From Pseudomonas viridiflava (lineage in GTDB: Bacteria > Pseudomonadota > Gammaproteobacteria > Pseudomonadales > Pseudomonadaceae), in the NCBI RefSeq assembly GCF_900582625.1, contig NZ_UTIQ01000001.1, positions 372,001 through 436,000 of the forward strand: 64,000 bases of DNA, read 5' to 3'. Every line of letters begins with the position of its first letter. Positions within the stretch are counted from its first letter, which is position 1. Position numbers and translations under genes: made by a program. Under the pieces are notes generated by a model. The model made no database searches, had not been told where the DNA came from, and saw nothing but the letters and a program-made list of their open reading frames with translations. Below, one piece after another: positions 53,338-60,906 of this stretch.

Positions 53338-53990
53338 TGGCCCTGGCGATTTTCGACCTCGACGACACCCTGATCGACGGCGACTGCGCCAGCTTGTGGA
53401 GCGAACACATGGCCGATATCGGCTGGGTGGACGGCGAGTCGTTTGTAAAAAAAGACCACGAGCTGATGGCCCTGTATGCCGAGGGCAAACTGGCGATGGA
53501 AGACTACATGACCTTCAGCCTGTCGCCGCTGGTGGGCCGCACCGCCGAGGAAGTGGCGTTTGTGGTCGAGCCGTTTGTGGAAGACGTGATCGAGCCGATT
53601 TTCTTCAGCGACGCCACCCGCTGTCTGGCCACGCACCGCGCGGCCGGCGACCGGATTTTGGTGATCTCCGCTTCAGCGCATTTCTTGGTCAGCGCCATTG
53701 CGGCGCGGCTGAAAATTGATGAAGTGCTGGCGATTGATCTTGAAGAAGTGCACGGCCACTACAGCGGCAACACGCAGGGCGTGCTGACTTACCGCGAAGG
53801 CAAAGTGACGCGCCTGCACGCTTGGCTGGCTGAACAGAATGAGAGTCTGGAAGGCGCTTATTTTTACTCCGACTCGCGCAATGATTTGCCGCTGTTGGCG
53901 CAGGTCAGCCACCCTCACGTGGTGAATCCAGACCCCGTGTTGCGCGAACACGCGGAGAAGGCGGGCTGGCCGATTCTTAGCTGGCGTTAA
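53337..53990 (+). CDS. HAD-superfamily (SerB-like, IB) phosphatase
   Basis: 217-residue cytoplasmic phosphohydrolase. Catalytic DLDDT (nucleophile Asp7, acid Asp9), motif II in VISASAHF, Lys in EGKVTRL, and motif III in YFYSDSRNDLPLL; the C1 cap matches HAD-IB enzymes related to phosphoserine phosphatase. ATG at 53337 shares one base with the ATPase stop (TGATG), GGGAGG upstream. Last gene of the importer operon; I infer it takes the phosphate from the monoester left by the phosphodiesterase. Confidence 0.88.
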   Translation: MALAIFDLDDTLIDGDCASLWSEHMADIGWVDGESFVKKDHELMALYAEGKLAMEDYMTFSLSPLVGRTAEEVAFVVEPFVEDVIEPIFFSDATRCLATHRAAGDRILVISASAHFLVSAIAARLKIDEVLAIDLEEVHGHYSGNTQGVLTYREGKVTRLHAWLAEQNESLEGAYFYSDSRNDLPLLAQVSHPHVVNPDPVLREHAEKAGWPILSWR

Positions 53991-54002
53991 CGGTTGCCAC
54001 GC

Positions 54003-54037
54003 CCTCTCCCGCTAGCGCTTTGTTGCTGCGGGAGAGG
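54003..54037. terminator. Inverted repeat closing the importer operon
   Basis: CCTCTCCCGC (54003-54012) pairs with GCGGGAGAGG (54028-54037). It begins 13 bases after the HAD stop. No strong T run, so termination is likely but not certain; it might be a dispersed repeat. Confidence 0.5.
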
Positions 54038-54143
54038 CCTGACACTCGTTCTTCCGATAGTTGGGCAGTTCCCCCGCTCTGCAAACTGGCCTCCTTGGCT
54101 TACCATGGCGCGCTTTTTCCGCCTAGGCACAAGGACCGGCTGC

Positions 54144-55004
54144 ATGCGTCACCTCAAACCGCTTACCCGCCATTACACCGAGCAAACCATTCGGGGCATC
54201 ACGTTTCACCTCGAGCCGACTCAGCGGGTAGCCATCGCCGCCGCCATCGAGCAGTTCTTCGCCAACCCCGAACAACGCATCACTCTCGACCCGCCGGAAG
54301 ACACGCGCCTGGTTTGCCTATTAAACGGCGAGCAACAATGGGTGCTGAAATACAACCGGCTGCAGCATTGGAAGAAGCAACTGCAGAACTACCTGGGCAT
54401 CCGCAAAGCGGTCGGCTTGCACGACCTGACCAACGAATTCGTCAACCTGTCGGCCATCAGCGCCAAAGCGGATTACGTGCCGCGCATCGCCGCCTACGGC
54501 TACAACGCCCGCTTCCCGTTTCTGCGGGAGGAGTATTTGCTGATCGGTTTTTTGCCCGATCACCAGAGTGTTGACGCGCGATTGACGGTGGCGCCTGAGC
54601 AGGCGCCAACGCTGCTGCCCGAGGTGTTTCGCCTGTTCGCACGGATGCTCGACGACGGTTTCGTGCACATGGATCCCCATCCGAAAAACATCCTGATTGC
54701 GCCGGATGGCCAACTGAAACTGATCGACTTCGAATGCTGCGCCCACACTGTTATCAACCGCGATGCCAGCCTGGGTTTTCTGATGGGCTACGTGTTCACC
54801 TACTGGCTCAAACGCTTTATCGAACTCGACGACTACCGCGCCTGTTGCGAGGGTTATCTTCAGGCAGAACAGCCTGGGCTGGATCGGCAGATGTTCGATC
54901 CGGTATTCGAGCGTTTTCTGACCGGGCGCGTGTCGCGCTCCACCCGGTATTCGATCCTGACCTCGGCTAACGCTCAGGCCGAATTTATTCGCGCCAAGCG
55001 CTGA
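54144..55004 (+). CDS. Kinase-fold protein, lipopolysaccharide-kinase/RIO-like
   Basis: 286-residue soluble protein with HMDPHPKNILIAPDGQLKLIDFE: a kinase catalytic loop (HxDxxxxN) and a DFE in place of DFG, the arrangement of Kdo/LPS-kinase and RIO-type folds. Upstream VLKYNRLQHWKKQ provides the phosphate-anchoring Lys region. ATG at 54144 (HLKPLTRHY) is the first reasonable start; the frame upstream is open but non-coding in character. Separate from the importer operon. Substrate unknown. Confidence 0.72.
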   Translation: MRHLKPLTRHYTEQTIRGITFHLEPTQRVAIAAAIEQFFANPEQRITLDPPEDTRLVCLLNGEQQWVLKYNRLQHWKKQLQNYLGIRKAVGLHDLTNEFVNLSAISAKADYVPRIAAYGYNARFPFLREEYLLIGFLPDHQSVDARLTVAPEQAPTLLPEVFRLFARMLDDGFVHMDPHPKNILIAPDGQLKLIDFECCAHTVINRDASLGFLMGYVFTYWLKRFIELDDYRACCEGYLQAEQPGLDRQMFDPVFERFLTGRVSRSTRYSILTSANAQAEFIRAKR

Positions 55005-55011
55005 TCGTTAT

Positions 55012-55083
55012 GTAGGAGCGAGCTTGCTCGCGAAGCACTTTGCGTCGCAACGAAGAGCTTCGCGAGCAAGCTCGCTCCTACAG
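55012..55083. repeat. Second-family REP doublet with near-perfect arms
   Basis: GTAGGAGCGAGCTTGCTCGC and, inverted, GCGAGCAAGCTCGCTCCTAC, separated by about 30 bases that include GAAGC/GCTTC arms. One long cruciform-capable element. Confidence 0.88.
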
Positions 55084-55116
55084 GGGCAACCCGCAAATTG
55101 AGCGCAAATGCGCGAC

Positions 55117-55147
55117 AAAAAAAGGCAACCCGAAGGCTGCCTTTTTG
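55117..55147 (-). terminator. Terminator after ahpF
   Basis: On the minus strand GGCAGCC, TTCG, GGTTGCC (one G-T pair) and then at least seven Ts; about 17 bases past the ahpF stop. Confidence 0.87.
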
Positions 55148-55163
55148 TTTATCGCCGAAGCGA

Positions 55164-56720
55164 TCAGGTGGTACGGATCAGGTGGTCAAACGCGCTCAAC
55201 GACGCTTTGGCCCCCTCGCCTACGGCGATAACGATCTGCTTGTACGGCACGGTGGTGACGTCGCCGGCAGCAAAGATGCCGGGCAACGAGGTTTCACCAC
55301 GGGCGTCGACAATGATCTCGCCACGGTTCGACAGTTCGATGGTGCCCTTGAGCCATTCGCTGTTAGGCAGCAGGCCGATTTGCACGAAAATCCCTTCCAG
55401 TTCGATGTTGATGAACTCATCGGAGTTGCGGTCTTTGTAGACCAGGCCGGTCACTTTCTGGCCGTCGCCTTTCACTTCGCTGGTCAGCGCGCTGGTGATC
55501 ACGTTGACGTTCGGCAGGCTGTGCAGTTTGCGTTGCAGTACAGCGTCGGCGCGCAGCTTGCTGTCGAACTCGATCAGGGTCACGTGGCTGACGATGCCCG
55601 CCAGGTCGATAGCCGCTTCCACGCCCGAGTTACCGCCACCAATCACGGCCACACGCTTACCTTTGAACAGCGGGCCGTCGCAGTGCGGGCAGTAGGCCAC
55701 GCCACGGTTGCGGTATTCCTGCTCACCCGGCACGTTCATTTCGCGCCAGCGGGCACCGGTGGCCAGAATCACGGTTTTGGCCTTCAGCGACGCGCCGCTT
55801 TCGAACTTGATCTCGTGCAGCTCGCCCGCGTTTTTCGCCGGCACCAGTGCACTGGCACGTTGCAGGTTCATGATGTCGACTTCGTACTGCTTCACGTGCT
55901 CTTCAAGAGCGCGGGCCAGTTTCGGGCCTTCGGTTTCCTGCACGGAAATGAAGTTCTCGATGGCCATGGTGTCGAGCACCTGACCGCCGAAACGCTCAGC
56001 CGCCACACCGGTGCGGATGCCTTTACGAGCGGCGTAAATAGCGGCTGCGGCACCGGCTGGGCCACCGCCAACCACCAACACGTCGAAGGCTTCTTTGCTA
56101 TTGAGCTTCTCGGCATCACGGGCGGAAGCGCCGGTGTCGATCTTCGCCAGCACTTGTTCAACGTCCATGCGGCCTTGGCCGAACAGTTCGCCGTTCAGGT
56201 AGATGCTCGGCACCGACATGATCTGACGCTGCTCAACTTCTTCTTGGAAGAGCGCGCCGTCGATGGCCACGTGGCGGATGTTGGGGTTGAGCACGGCCAT
56301 AAGGTTCAAGGCCTGAACGACGTCCGGGCAGTTCTGGCACGACAGCGAGAAGTAGGTTTCAAAGTTGAATTCGCCCGGGATGTTCTTGATCTGCTCGATC
56401 ACGTCCGCAGCGACTTTCGAAGGGTGGCCGCCCACTTGCAGCAGGGCCAGCACCAACGAGGTGAATTCGTGGCCCATGGGAATACCAGCAAAACGCAGGC
56501 TGATATTGGCGCCAGGACGATTCAGGGCGAAAGACGGCTTACGGGCATCGTTGCCATCTTCACGCAGGGTAATTTTGTCGGTCAGGCTGACGATGTCGTT
56601 CAGCAGGCCGCTGAGTTCACGGGATTTGTCGCTGTCATCGAGGGACGCGACGATCTCGAATGGCTGAGTAACCTTCTCGAGGTAAGCCTTCAACTGGGTC
56701 TTCAGAGTGGCGTCCAACAT
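55164..56720 (-). CDS. ahpF: Alkyl hydroperoxide reductase subunit F
   Basis: Flavoprotein disulfide reductase passing electrons from NADH to AhpC. 518 residues: N-terminal thioredoxin-like module with Cys128 and Cys131 (SCQNCPD), FAD motif [15 protein letters not shown] at 216-230, active CPHC with Cys344 and Cys347, NAD motif [15 protein letters not shown], and the late FAD block AAGDVTT. 194 bases after ahpC on the same strand; transcribed with it or from its own promoter. Confidence 0.96.
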   Translation of the reverse strand: MLDATLKTQLKAYLEKVTQPFEIVASLDDSDKSRELSGLLNDIVSLTDKITLREDGNDARKPSFALNRPGANISLRFAGIPMGHEFTSLVLALLQVGGHPSKVAADVIEQIKNIPGEFNFETYFSLSCQNCPDVVQALNLMAVLNPNIRHVAIDGALFQEEVEQRQIMSVPSIYLNGELFGQGRMDVEQVLAKIDTGASARDAEKLNSKEAFDVLVVGGGPAGAAAAIYAARKGIRTGVAAERFGGQVLDTMAIENFISVQETEGPKLARALEEHVKQYEVDIMNLQRASALVPAKNAGELHEIKFESGASLKAKTVILATGARWREMNVPGEQEYRNRGVAYCPHCDGPLFKGKRVAVIGGGNSGVEAAIDLAGIVSHVTLIEFDSKLRADAVLQRKLHSLPNVNVITSALTSEVKGDGQKVTGLVYKDRNSDEFINIELEGIFVQIGLLPNSEWLKGTIELSNRGEIIVDARGETSLPGIFAAGDVTTVPYKQIVIAVGEGAKASLSAFDHLIRTT

Positions 56721-56914
56721 GATGCGGTACCTTCCGTTTACAAAATTCAGGGAAAAAAATGCCCGAGCGGATCGCGCCCAGGCATTGGGCGTGCGGAGCC
56801 GATAAAGCCCCGCAGCGCTGCTTGCTTAAACGAATTCCAAACCCAGCTAACTACGAGATGGCGGATCTGTTTTCAGTGCCGCCGCGTGACTGCGCAGCGG
56901 GCTTGGAGTCGTTT

Positions 56915-57478
56915 TTAGATTTTGCCGACCAGGTCGAGCGAAGGAGCCAGAGTGGCTTCGCCTTCTTTCCACTTGGCTGGGCACACTTCACCTGGGTGGG
57001 CAGCGGTGTACTGAGCAGCTTTCAACTTACGCAGGGTTTCCGACACGTCACGAGCGATCTCGTTGGAGTGGATTTCTACGGTCTTGATCAGGCCTTCTGG
57101 GTTGATCACGAAAGTGCCGCGCAGTGCCAGACCTTCTTCAGCAATGTGCACGCCGAAAGCGTTGGTCAGCTGGTGAGTCGGGTCGCCGATCAGCGGGAAC
57201 TGAGCTTTGCCAACGGCTGGCGAAGTTTCGTGCCAAACCTTGTGGGAGAAATGGGTGTCGGTGGTGACGATGTACACTTCAGCGCCGGCTTTTTGGAACT
57301 CGGCGTAGTTGTTAGCGGCGTCTTCAATTTCGGTCGGGCAGTTAAAGGTGAACGCTGCCGGCATGAAGATCAGGACCGACCACTTGCCCTTCAGGGACTG
57401 CTCGGTCACTTCGATGAATTTACCGTTGTGGAAAGCATTGGCGGTGAACGGTTTTACTTCGGTATTGATCAGAGACAT
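56915..57478 (-). CDS. ahpC: Alkyl hydroperoxide reductase subunit C (peroxiredoxin)
   Basis: Typical 2-Cys peroxiredoxin that reduces organic hydroperoxides and hydrogen peroxide. 187 residues: peroxidatic Cys47 (FTFNCPTE), resolving Cys166 (HPGEVCPAKW). Start ATG at 57478 with AGAAGGA about 10 bases upstream. A -10-like TACTAT (57521-57516) and a palindrome farther upstream suggest OxyR-type activation. Forms a system with AhpF. Confidence 0.97.
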   Translation of the reverse strand: MSLINTEVKPFTANAFHNGKFIEVTEQSLKGKWSVLIFMPAAFTFNCPTEIEDAANNYAEFQKAGAEVYIVTTDTHFSHKVWHETSPAVGKAQFPLIGDPTHQLTNAFGVHIAEEGLALRGTFVINPEGLIKTVEIHSNEIARDVSETLRKLKAAQYTAAHPGEVCPAKWKEGEATLAPSLDLVGKI

Positions 57479-57515
57479 TCGCTAAATCCTTCTGGTTGGA
57501 AAATTTACAGGAAGG

Positions 57516-57582
57516 ATAGTAGGCCGATCTGCCTGAAAGAGCATATTGATTGAAACCATGGCAACGATTGGTTTACCCAATC
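57516..57582 (-). promoter_or_regulatory. ahpC promoter region with candidate OxyR-type palindrome
   Basis: A TACTAT -10 at 57521-57516 without a good -35 (as at activated promoters). Upstream, GATTGG-TTTAC-CCAATC (57566-57582) and a further GATTG at 57548-57552 form dyad elements. OxyR is the known regulator of ahpC in Pseudomonas; the match to its binding pattern is only approximate. Confidence 0.45.
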
Positions 57583-57626
57583 GATGCCACGGAACAGCAA
57601 TATAAAAGCGCAATGGAAACTGCTGA

Positions 57627-58589
57627 TTAACTTAGAGATTCATCCAACAGCAACGCAACCTTTCCGGACACAGTATTGCTGGCGAGCGCAGCAAAAGCGG
57701 CCTCCACATCCTTGCTGGCAAAGGTACGCTCCAATTGCGGTTTTAGTCGACCCTCGGTGAACAGCGGCCAGACGTGCTGATTCAAATCGCCCAGCAAATC
57801 GGCCTTGAATTGATCGCTTCGGCTGCGCAGCGTGGAGCCGCAGAACTGCACGCGCTTGGCCAGCATCAGGCCCAGGTCGAAGGTGGCTTCGCGCCCCCCC
57901 ATTACGCCGATTGAAATCCAACGGCCATCCAGCGCAATGACCTGCTGGTTGAGCGCGGCGTAGTTCGCGCCTACGGGATCAAGGATCACATCGAACGGTG
58001 CGAAATCGCGCAGGCTTTCGAGGTCTTTGTCTCGCAGCACACCGCCTTGCGCGCCGAGGCTTTCGCAATAGGCCAGGCGGTCTGCCGAACCGACACTCAC
58101 CCAGCACGGGTTACCGAACGCTTTGCACAGCTGAATGGCTGCCGAACCGACGCCACTGGCGCCGGCGTGCAGCAACACTTTCTCGCCGGGTTTCAACTGC
58201 GCCAGCTGAAAAATGTTCAGCCAGGCAGTGGCGTACACCTCAGGAATCACAGCGGCTTCAACCAAACTCAGACCTTGCGGAACCGGCAACGCATGACGGC
58301 CATCGACCACCACTTCCTCGGCCATCGCACCGCCTGCCAACAGCGCGCAAACGCGGTCGCCAACTTGCCAGGAACTGCCCGCGCCAACTTCGGTAATGAC
58401 CCCGGAGCATTCCAGACCGAGCGTGTCGCTGGCGTCCGGAGGCGGCGGATAATGGCCGGCTCGCTGGAGCAGGTCAGCACGATTGAGACCGGCCGCCGCA
58501 ACGCGAATTCGGATCTGTCCGACGTCGCAGGTGAGACTTGGTCGATCTGCCCATTCAGCGCGTCCTTCAACGCCTTGCAATGCCTTCAC
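57627..58589 (-). CDS. NAD(P)H quinone oxidoreductase, PIG3-like (zinc-independent MDR)
   Basis: 320-residue medium-chain reductase of the quinone oxidoreductase/PIG3 group. N-terminal GroES-like domain with AAGLNRADLLQRAGHYPPPP, followed by a Rossmann domain with HAGASGVGSAAIQL. No zinc ligands of alcohol dehydrogenases. The GTG at 58589 was chosen over upstream codons because GGAGG lies 4 bases before it and KALQGVEG is the family start. Divergent from prc. Role in quinone or aldehyde detoxification is inferred. Confidence 0.87.
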   Translation of the reverse strand: MKALQGVEGRAEWADRPSLTCDVGQIRIRVAAAGLNRADLLQRAGHYPPPPDASDTLGLECSGVITEVGAGSSWQVGDRVCALLAGGAMAEEVVVDGRHALPVPQGLSLVEAAVIPEVYATAWLNIFQLAQLKPGEKVLLHAGASGVGSAAIQLCKAFGNPCWVSVGSADRLAYCESLGAQGGVLRDKDLESLRDFAPFDVILDPVGANYAALNQQVIALDGRWISIGVMGGREATFDLGLMLAKRVQFCGSTLRSRSDQFKADLLGDLNQHVWPLFTEGRLKPQLERTFASKDVEAAFAALASNTVSGKVALLLDESLS

Positions 58590-58691
58590 GGTGCCTCCAT
58601 AGTGAGTTCGGACTGAGCCCGGTGCGAACCATCGAGCTATTTGCATTATGCAGCCGGGCAACGGAACCGGCGCTCTCAAAGACGGCCTAAT

Positions 58692-60812
58692 ATGCGTTAT
58701 AAACTACCCTCGCGTCGACTCAGCATGCAGCGCTTTTTACCCAGTTCCGCCTTAGCCCTTTTGATCGGTTTCAGTGCCCTCCCTCTTACGGCGTGCGCCA
58801 CTGCGACCGCGAAAAACAGTTGGGACGCGTTGCAACCAGACCGCGAGCAGGTAATCGCCAGTCTCAATGTAGTGGAGCTGCTCAAGCGTCATCACTACAG
58901 CAAACCGCCGCTCAACGATGACCGCTCGGTGATCATCTATGAGAGCTACCTGAAGCTACTCGACCCGTCGCGCAGCTACTTCACGGCCGGCGACATTGCC
59001 GAGTTTGATAAGTGGCGCACACAGTTCGACGATTTTCTTAAGAGTGGCGATCTCGACCCTGGGTTCATCATTTACAAGCGTCACCTCGACCGCCTGAAAC
59101 AGCGTCTCGATTTCGCCTTGGGCCTGCTTAATAAAGGCATCGACAAAATCGACTTTGGCGTTGATGAAAGCCTGATGGTCGACCGCGAAAAAGCCCCATG
59201 GGCCAAAGACACCGCCGAGCTCGATGAGCTGTGGCGCAAGCGCGTAAAAGACGAAGTGCTGCGCTTGAAAATTGCCGGCAAAGAACCGGCGGCGATCCAG
59301 GAATTGCTGACCAAGCGCTACAAGAATCAACTGTCGCGTCTGGAGCAAACCCGCAGCGAAGACATTTTCCAGGCCTACATTAATACCTTCGCCCAGTCAT
59401 ACGATCCGCACACCAACTACCTGTCTCCCGACAGCGCGGAAAACTTCGACATCAACATGAGCCTGTCGCTCGAAGGCATCGGTGCCGTGCTGCAAAGCGA
59501 TAACGACACCGTGAAAGTGGTTCGCCTGGTGCCGGCAGGTCCTGCCGACAAGAGCAAACAGGTGGCCCCGGCTGACAAGATTGTTGGCGTTGCCCAAGGC
59601 AATGGCGAGATGGTCGACGTCATCGGCTGGCGTCTGGATGAAGTGGTCAAACTGATTCGCGGTCCAAAAGGTTCGGTGGTTCGCCTGGAAGTGGTGCCTG
59701 CCACCAACGGCCCGAATGACCAGACCAGCAAAGTCGTTTCGATTACCCGCGAAGCGGTAAAACTTGAAGAGCAAGCCGCGAAAAAATCGGTACTCAAACT
59801 CAAGCACGATGGGCGCGACTACAAGCTCGGCGTGATTGAAATTCCGGCGTTCTACCTCGACTTCAAAGCGTTCCGTGCTGGCGATCCAGACTACAAAAGC
59901 ACCACGCGTGACGTGAAGAAACTGCTGGCTGAATTGCAGAAAGAGAAAGTCGACGGCGTGGTTATCGACCTGCGCAATAACGGCGGCGGCTCGCTTCAGG
60001 AAGCCACCGAGCTGACCGGTCTGTTTATCAACCAGGGCCCGACTGTTCTGGTGCGCAACAGCGATGGTCGCGTTGACGTGCTGGCCGATGAAAACCCAGG
60101 CACCTATTACAGCGGCCCGATGGCGTTGTTGGTGAACCGTCTCTCGGCGTCGGCTTCGGAGATTTTCGCCGGTGCCATGCAGGACTATCACCGCGCCTTG
60201 ATCCTCGGCGGCCAGACCTTCGGCAAAGGCACCGTGCAAACCATTCAGCCGCTTAATCATGGCGAATTAAAGCTGACCCTGGCGAAGTTCTACCGCGTTT
60301 CCGGCCAGAGCACCCAACACCAGGGCGTACTGCCGGACATCGCCTACCCTGCCGTGGTCGACACCAAGGAAATTGGCGAAAGCGCGCTGCCAGAAGCCAT
60401 GCCATGGGACAGCATCCGCCCGGCCATCAAGCCGGAAAGCGATCCGTTCAAGCCGTTCCTGGTTGAGCTCAAAGCCCGTCACGATGCACGCGTCGCCAAA
60501 GACGCCGACTTCGTGTTCACCCGCGAACGTCTGGAATTGGCGCAAAAGCTGAGCCACGAAACCACCGTGAGCCTCAACGAGGTTAAACGCCGCGCGCAGC
60601 ACACCGACATCGAAACCCAGCAGTTGGCCATGGAGAACACCCGCCGTGCCGCCAAGGGCCAGGAGCCGTTGAAGGAACTGAAGAAAGAAGATGAAGACGC
60701 GCTGCCGACCGAAGACGACAAAGTGAAACCCGAAGACGATGCCTATCTGTCCGAAACCGGCCAGATTCTGCTCGACTACCTGGGCTTGAACTCGGCAATG
60801 GCTAAGCACTGA
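58692..60812 (+). CDS. prc: C-terminal processing protease Prc (Tsp, AlgO)
   Basis: Periplasmic tail-specific serine protease; in P. aeruginosa the homologue AlgO degrades mutant MucA and so raises AlgU activity. 706 residues: an N-terminal helical domain, PDZ domain (about 255-340), the S41 protease core with VIDLRNNGGGS and the Ser487/Lys512 dyad (SASASEIFAG, TFGKGT; 25 apart as in E. coli), and a C-terminal DUF3340-like region. The export signal ends in LTAC, a lipobox, so it may be membrane-tethered. The start could also be the ATG at 58725. Confidence 0.93.
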   Translation: MRYKLPSRRLSMQRFLPSSALALLIGFSALPLTACATATAKNSWDALQPDREQVIASLNVVELLKRHHYSKPPLNDDRSVIIYESYLKLLDPSRSYFTAGDIAEFDKWRTQFDDFLKSGDLDPGFIIYKRHLDRLKQRLDFALGLLNKGIDKIDFGVDESLMVDREKAPWAKDTAELDELWRKRVKDEVLRLKIAGKEPAAIQELLTKRYKNQLSRLEQTRSEDIFQAYINTFAQSYDPHTNYLSPDSAENFDINMSLSLEGIGAVLQSDNDTVKVVRLVPAGPADKSKQVAPADKIVGVAQGNGEMVDVIGWRLDEVVKLIRGPKGSVVRLEVVPATNGPNDQTSKVVSITREAVKLEEQAAKKSVLKLKHDGRDYKLGVIEIPAFYLDFKAFRAGDPDYKSTTRDVKKLLAELQKEKVDGVVIDLRNNGGGSLQEATELTGLFINQGPTVLVRNSDGRVDVLADENPGTYYSGPMALLVNRLSASASEIFAGAMQDYHRALILGGQTFGKGTVQTIQPLNHGELKLTLAKFYRVSGQSTQHQGVLPDIAYPAVVDTKEIGESALPEAMPWDSIRPAIKPESDPFKPFLVELKARHDARVAKDADFVFTRERLELAQKLSHETTVSLNEVKRRAQHTDIETQQLAMENTRRAAKGQEPLKELKKEDEDALPTEDDKVKPEDDAYLSETGQILLDYLGLNSAMAKH

Positions 60813-60850
60813 CGGAGCGTCATCAAGCAGTCATCAAACTGTCGTGAAAT

Positions 60851-60886
60851 AAGGGGCTGATAGCGATATCAGCCCCTTTGTTTTTT
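60851..60886 (+). terminator. Terminator of prc
   Basis: AAGGGGCTGATA, GCGA, TATCAGCCCCTT then TTGTTTTTT, 39 bases after the stop. Confidence 0.92.
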
Positions 60887-60906
60887 CAGGACACCGAGAG
60901 CGACCC

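Noticed and set aside
55098..56918. 606-codon open frame on the plus strand, opposite ahpF
   Set aside because: Antisense to ahpF, which has every catalytic motif; begins inside the ahpF terminator.
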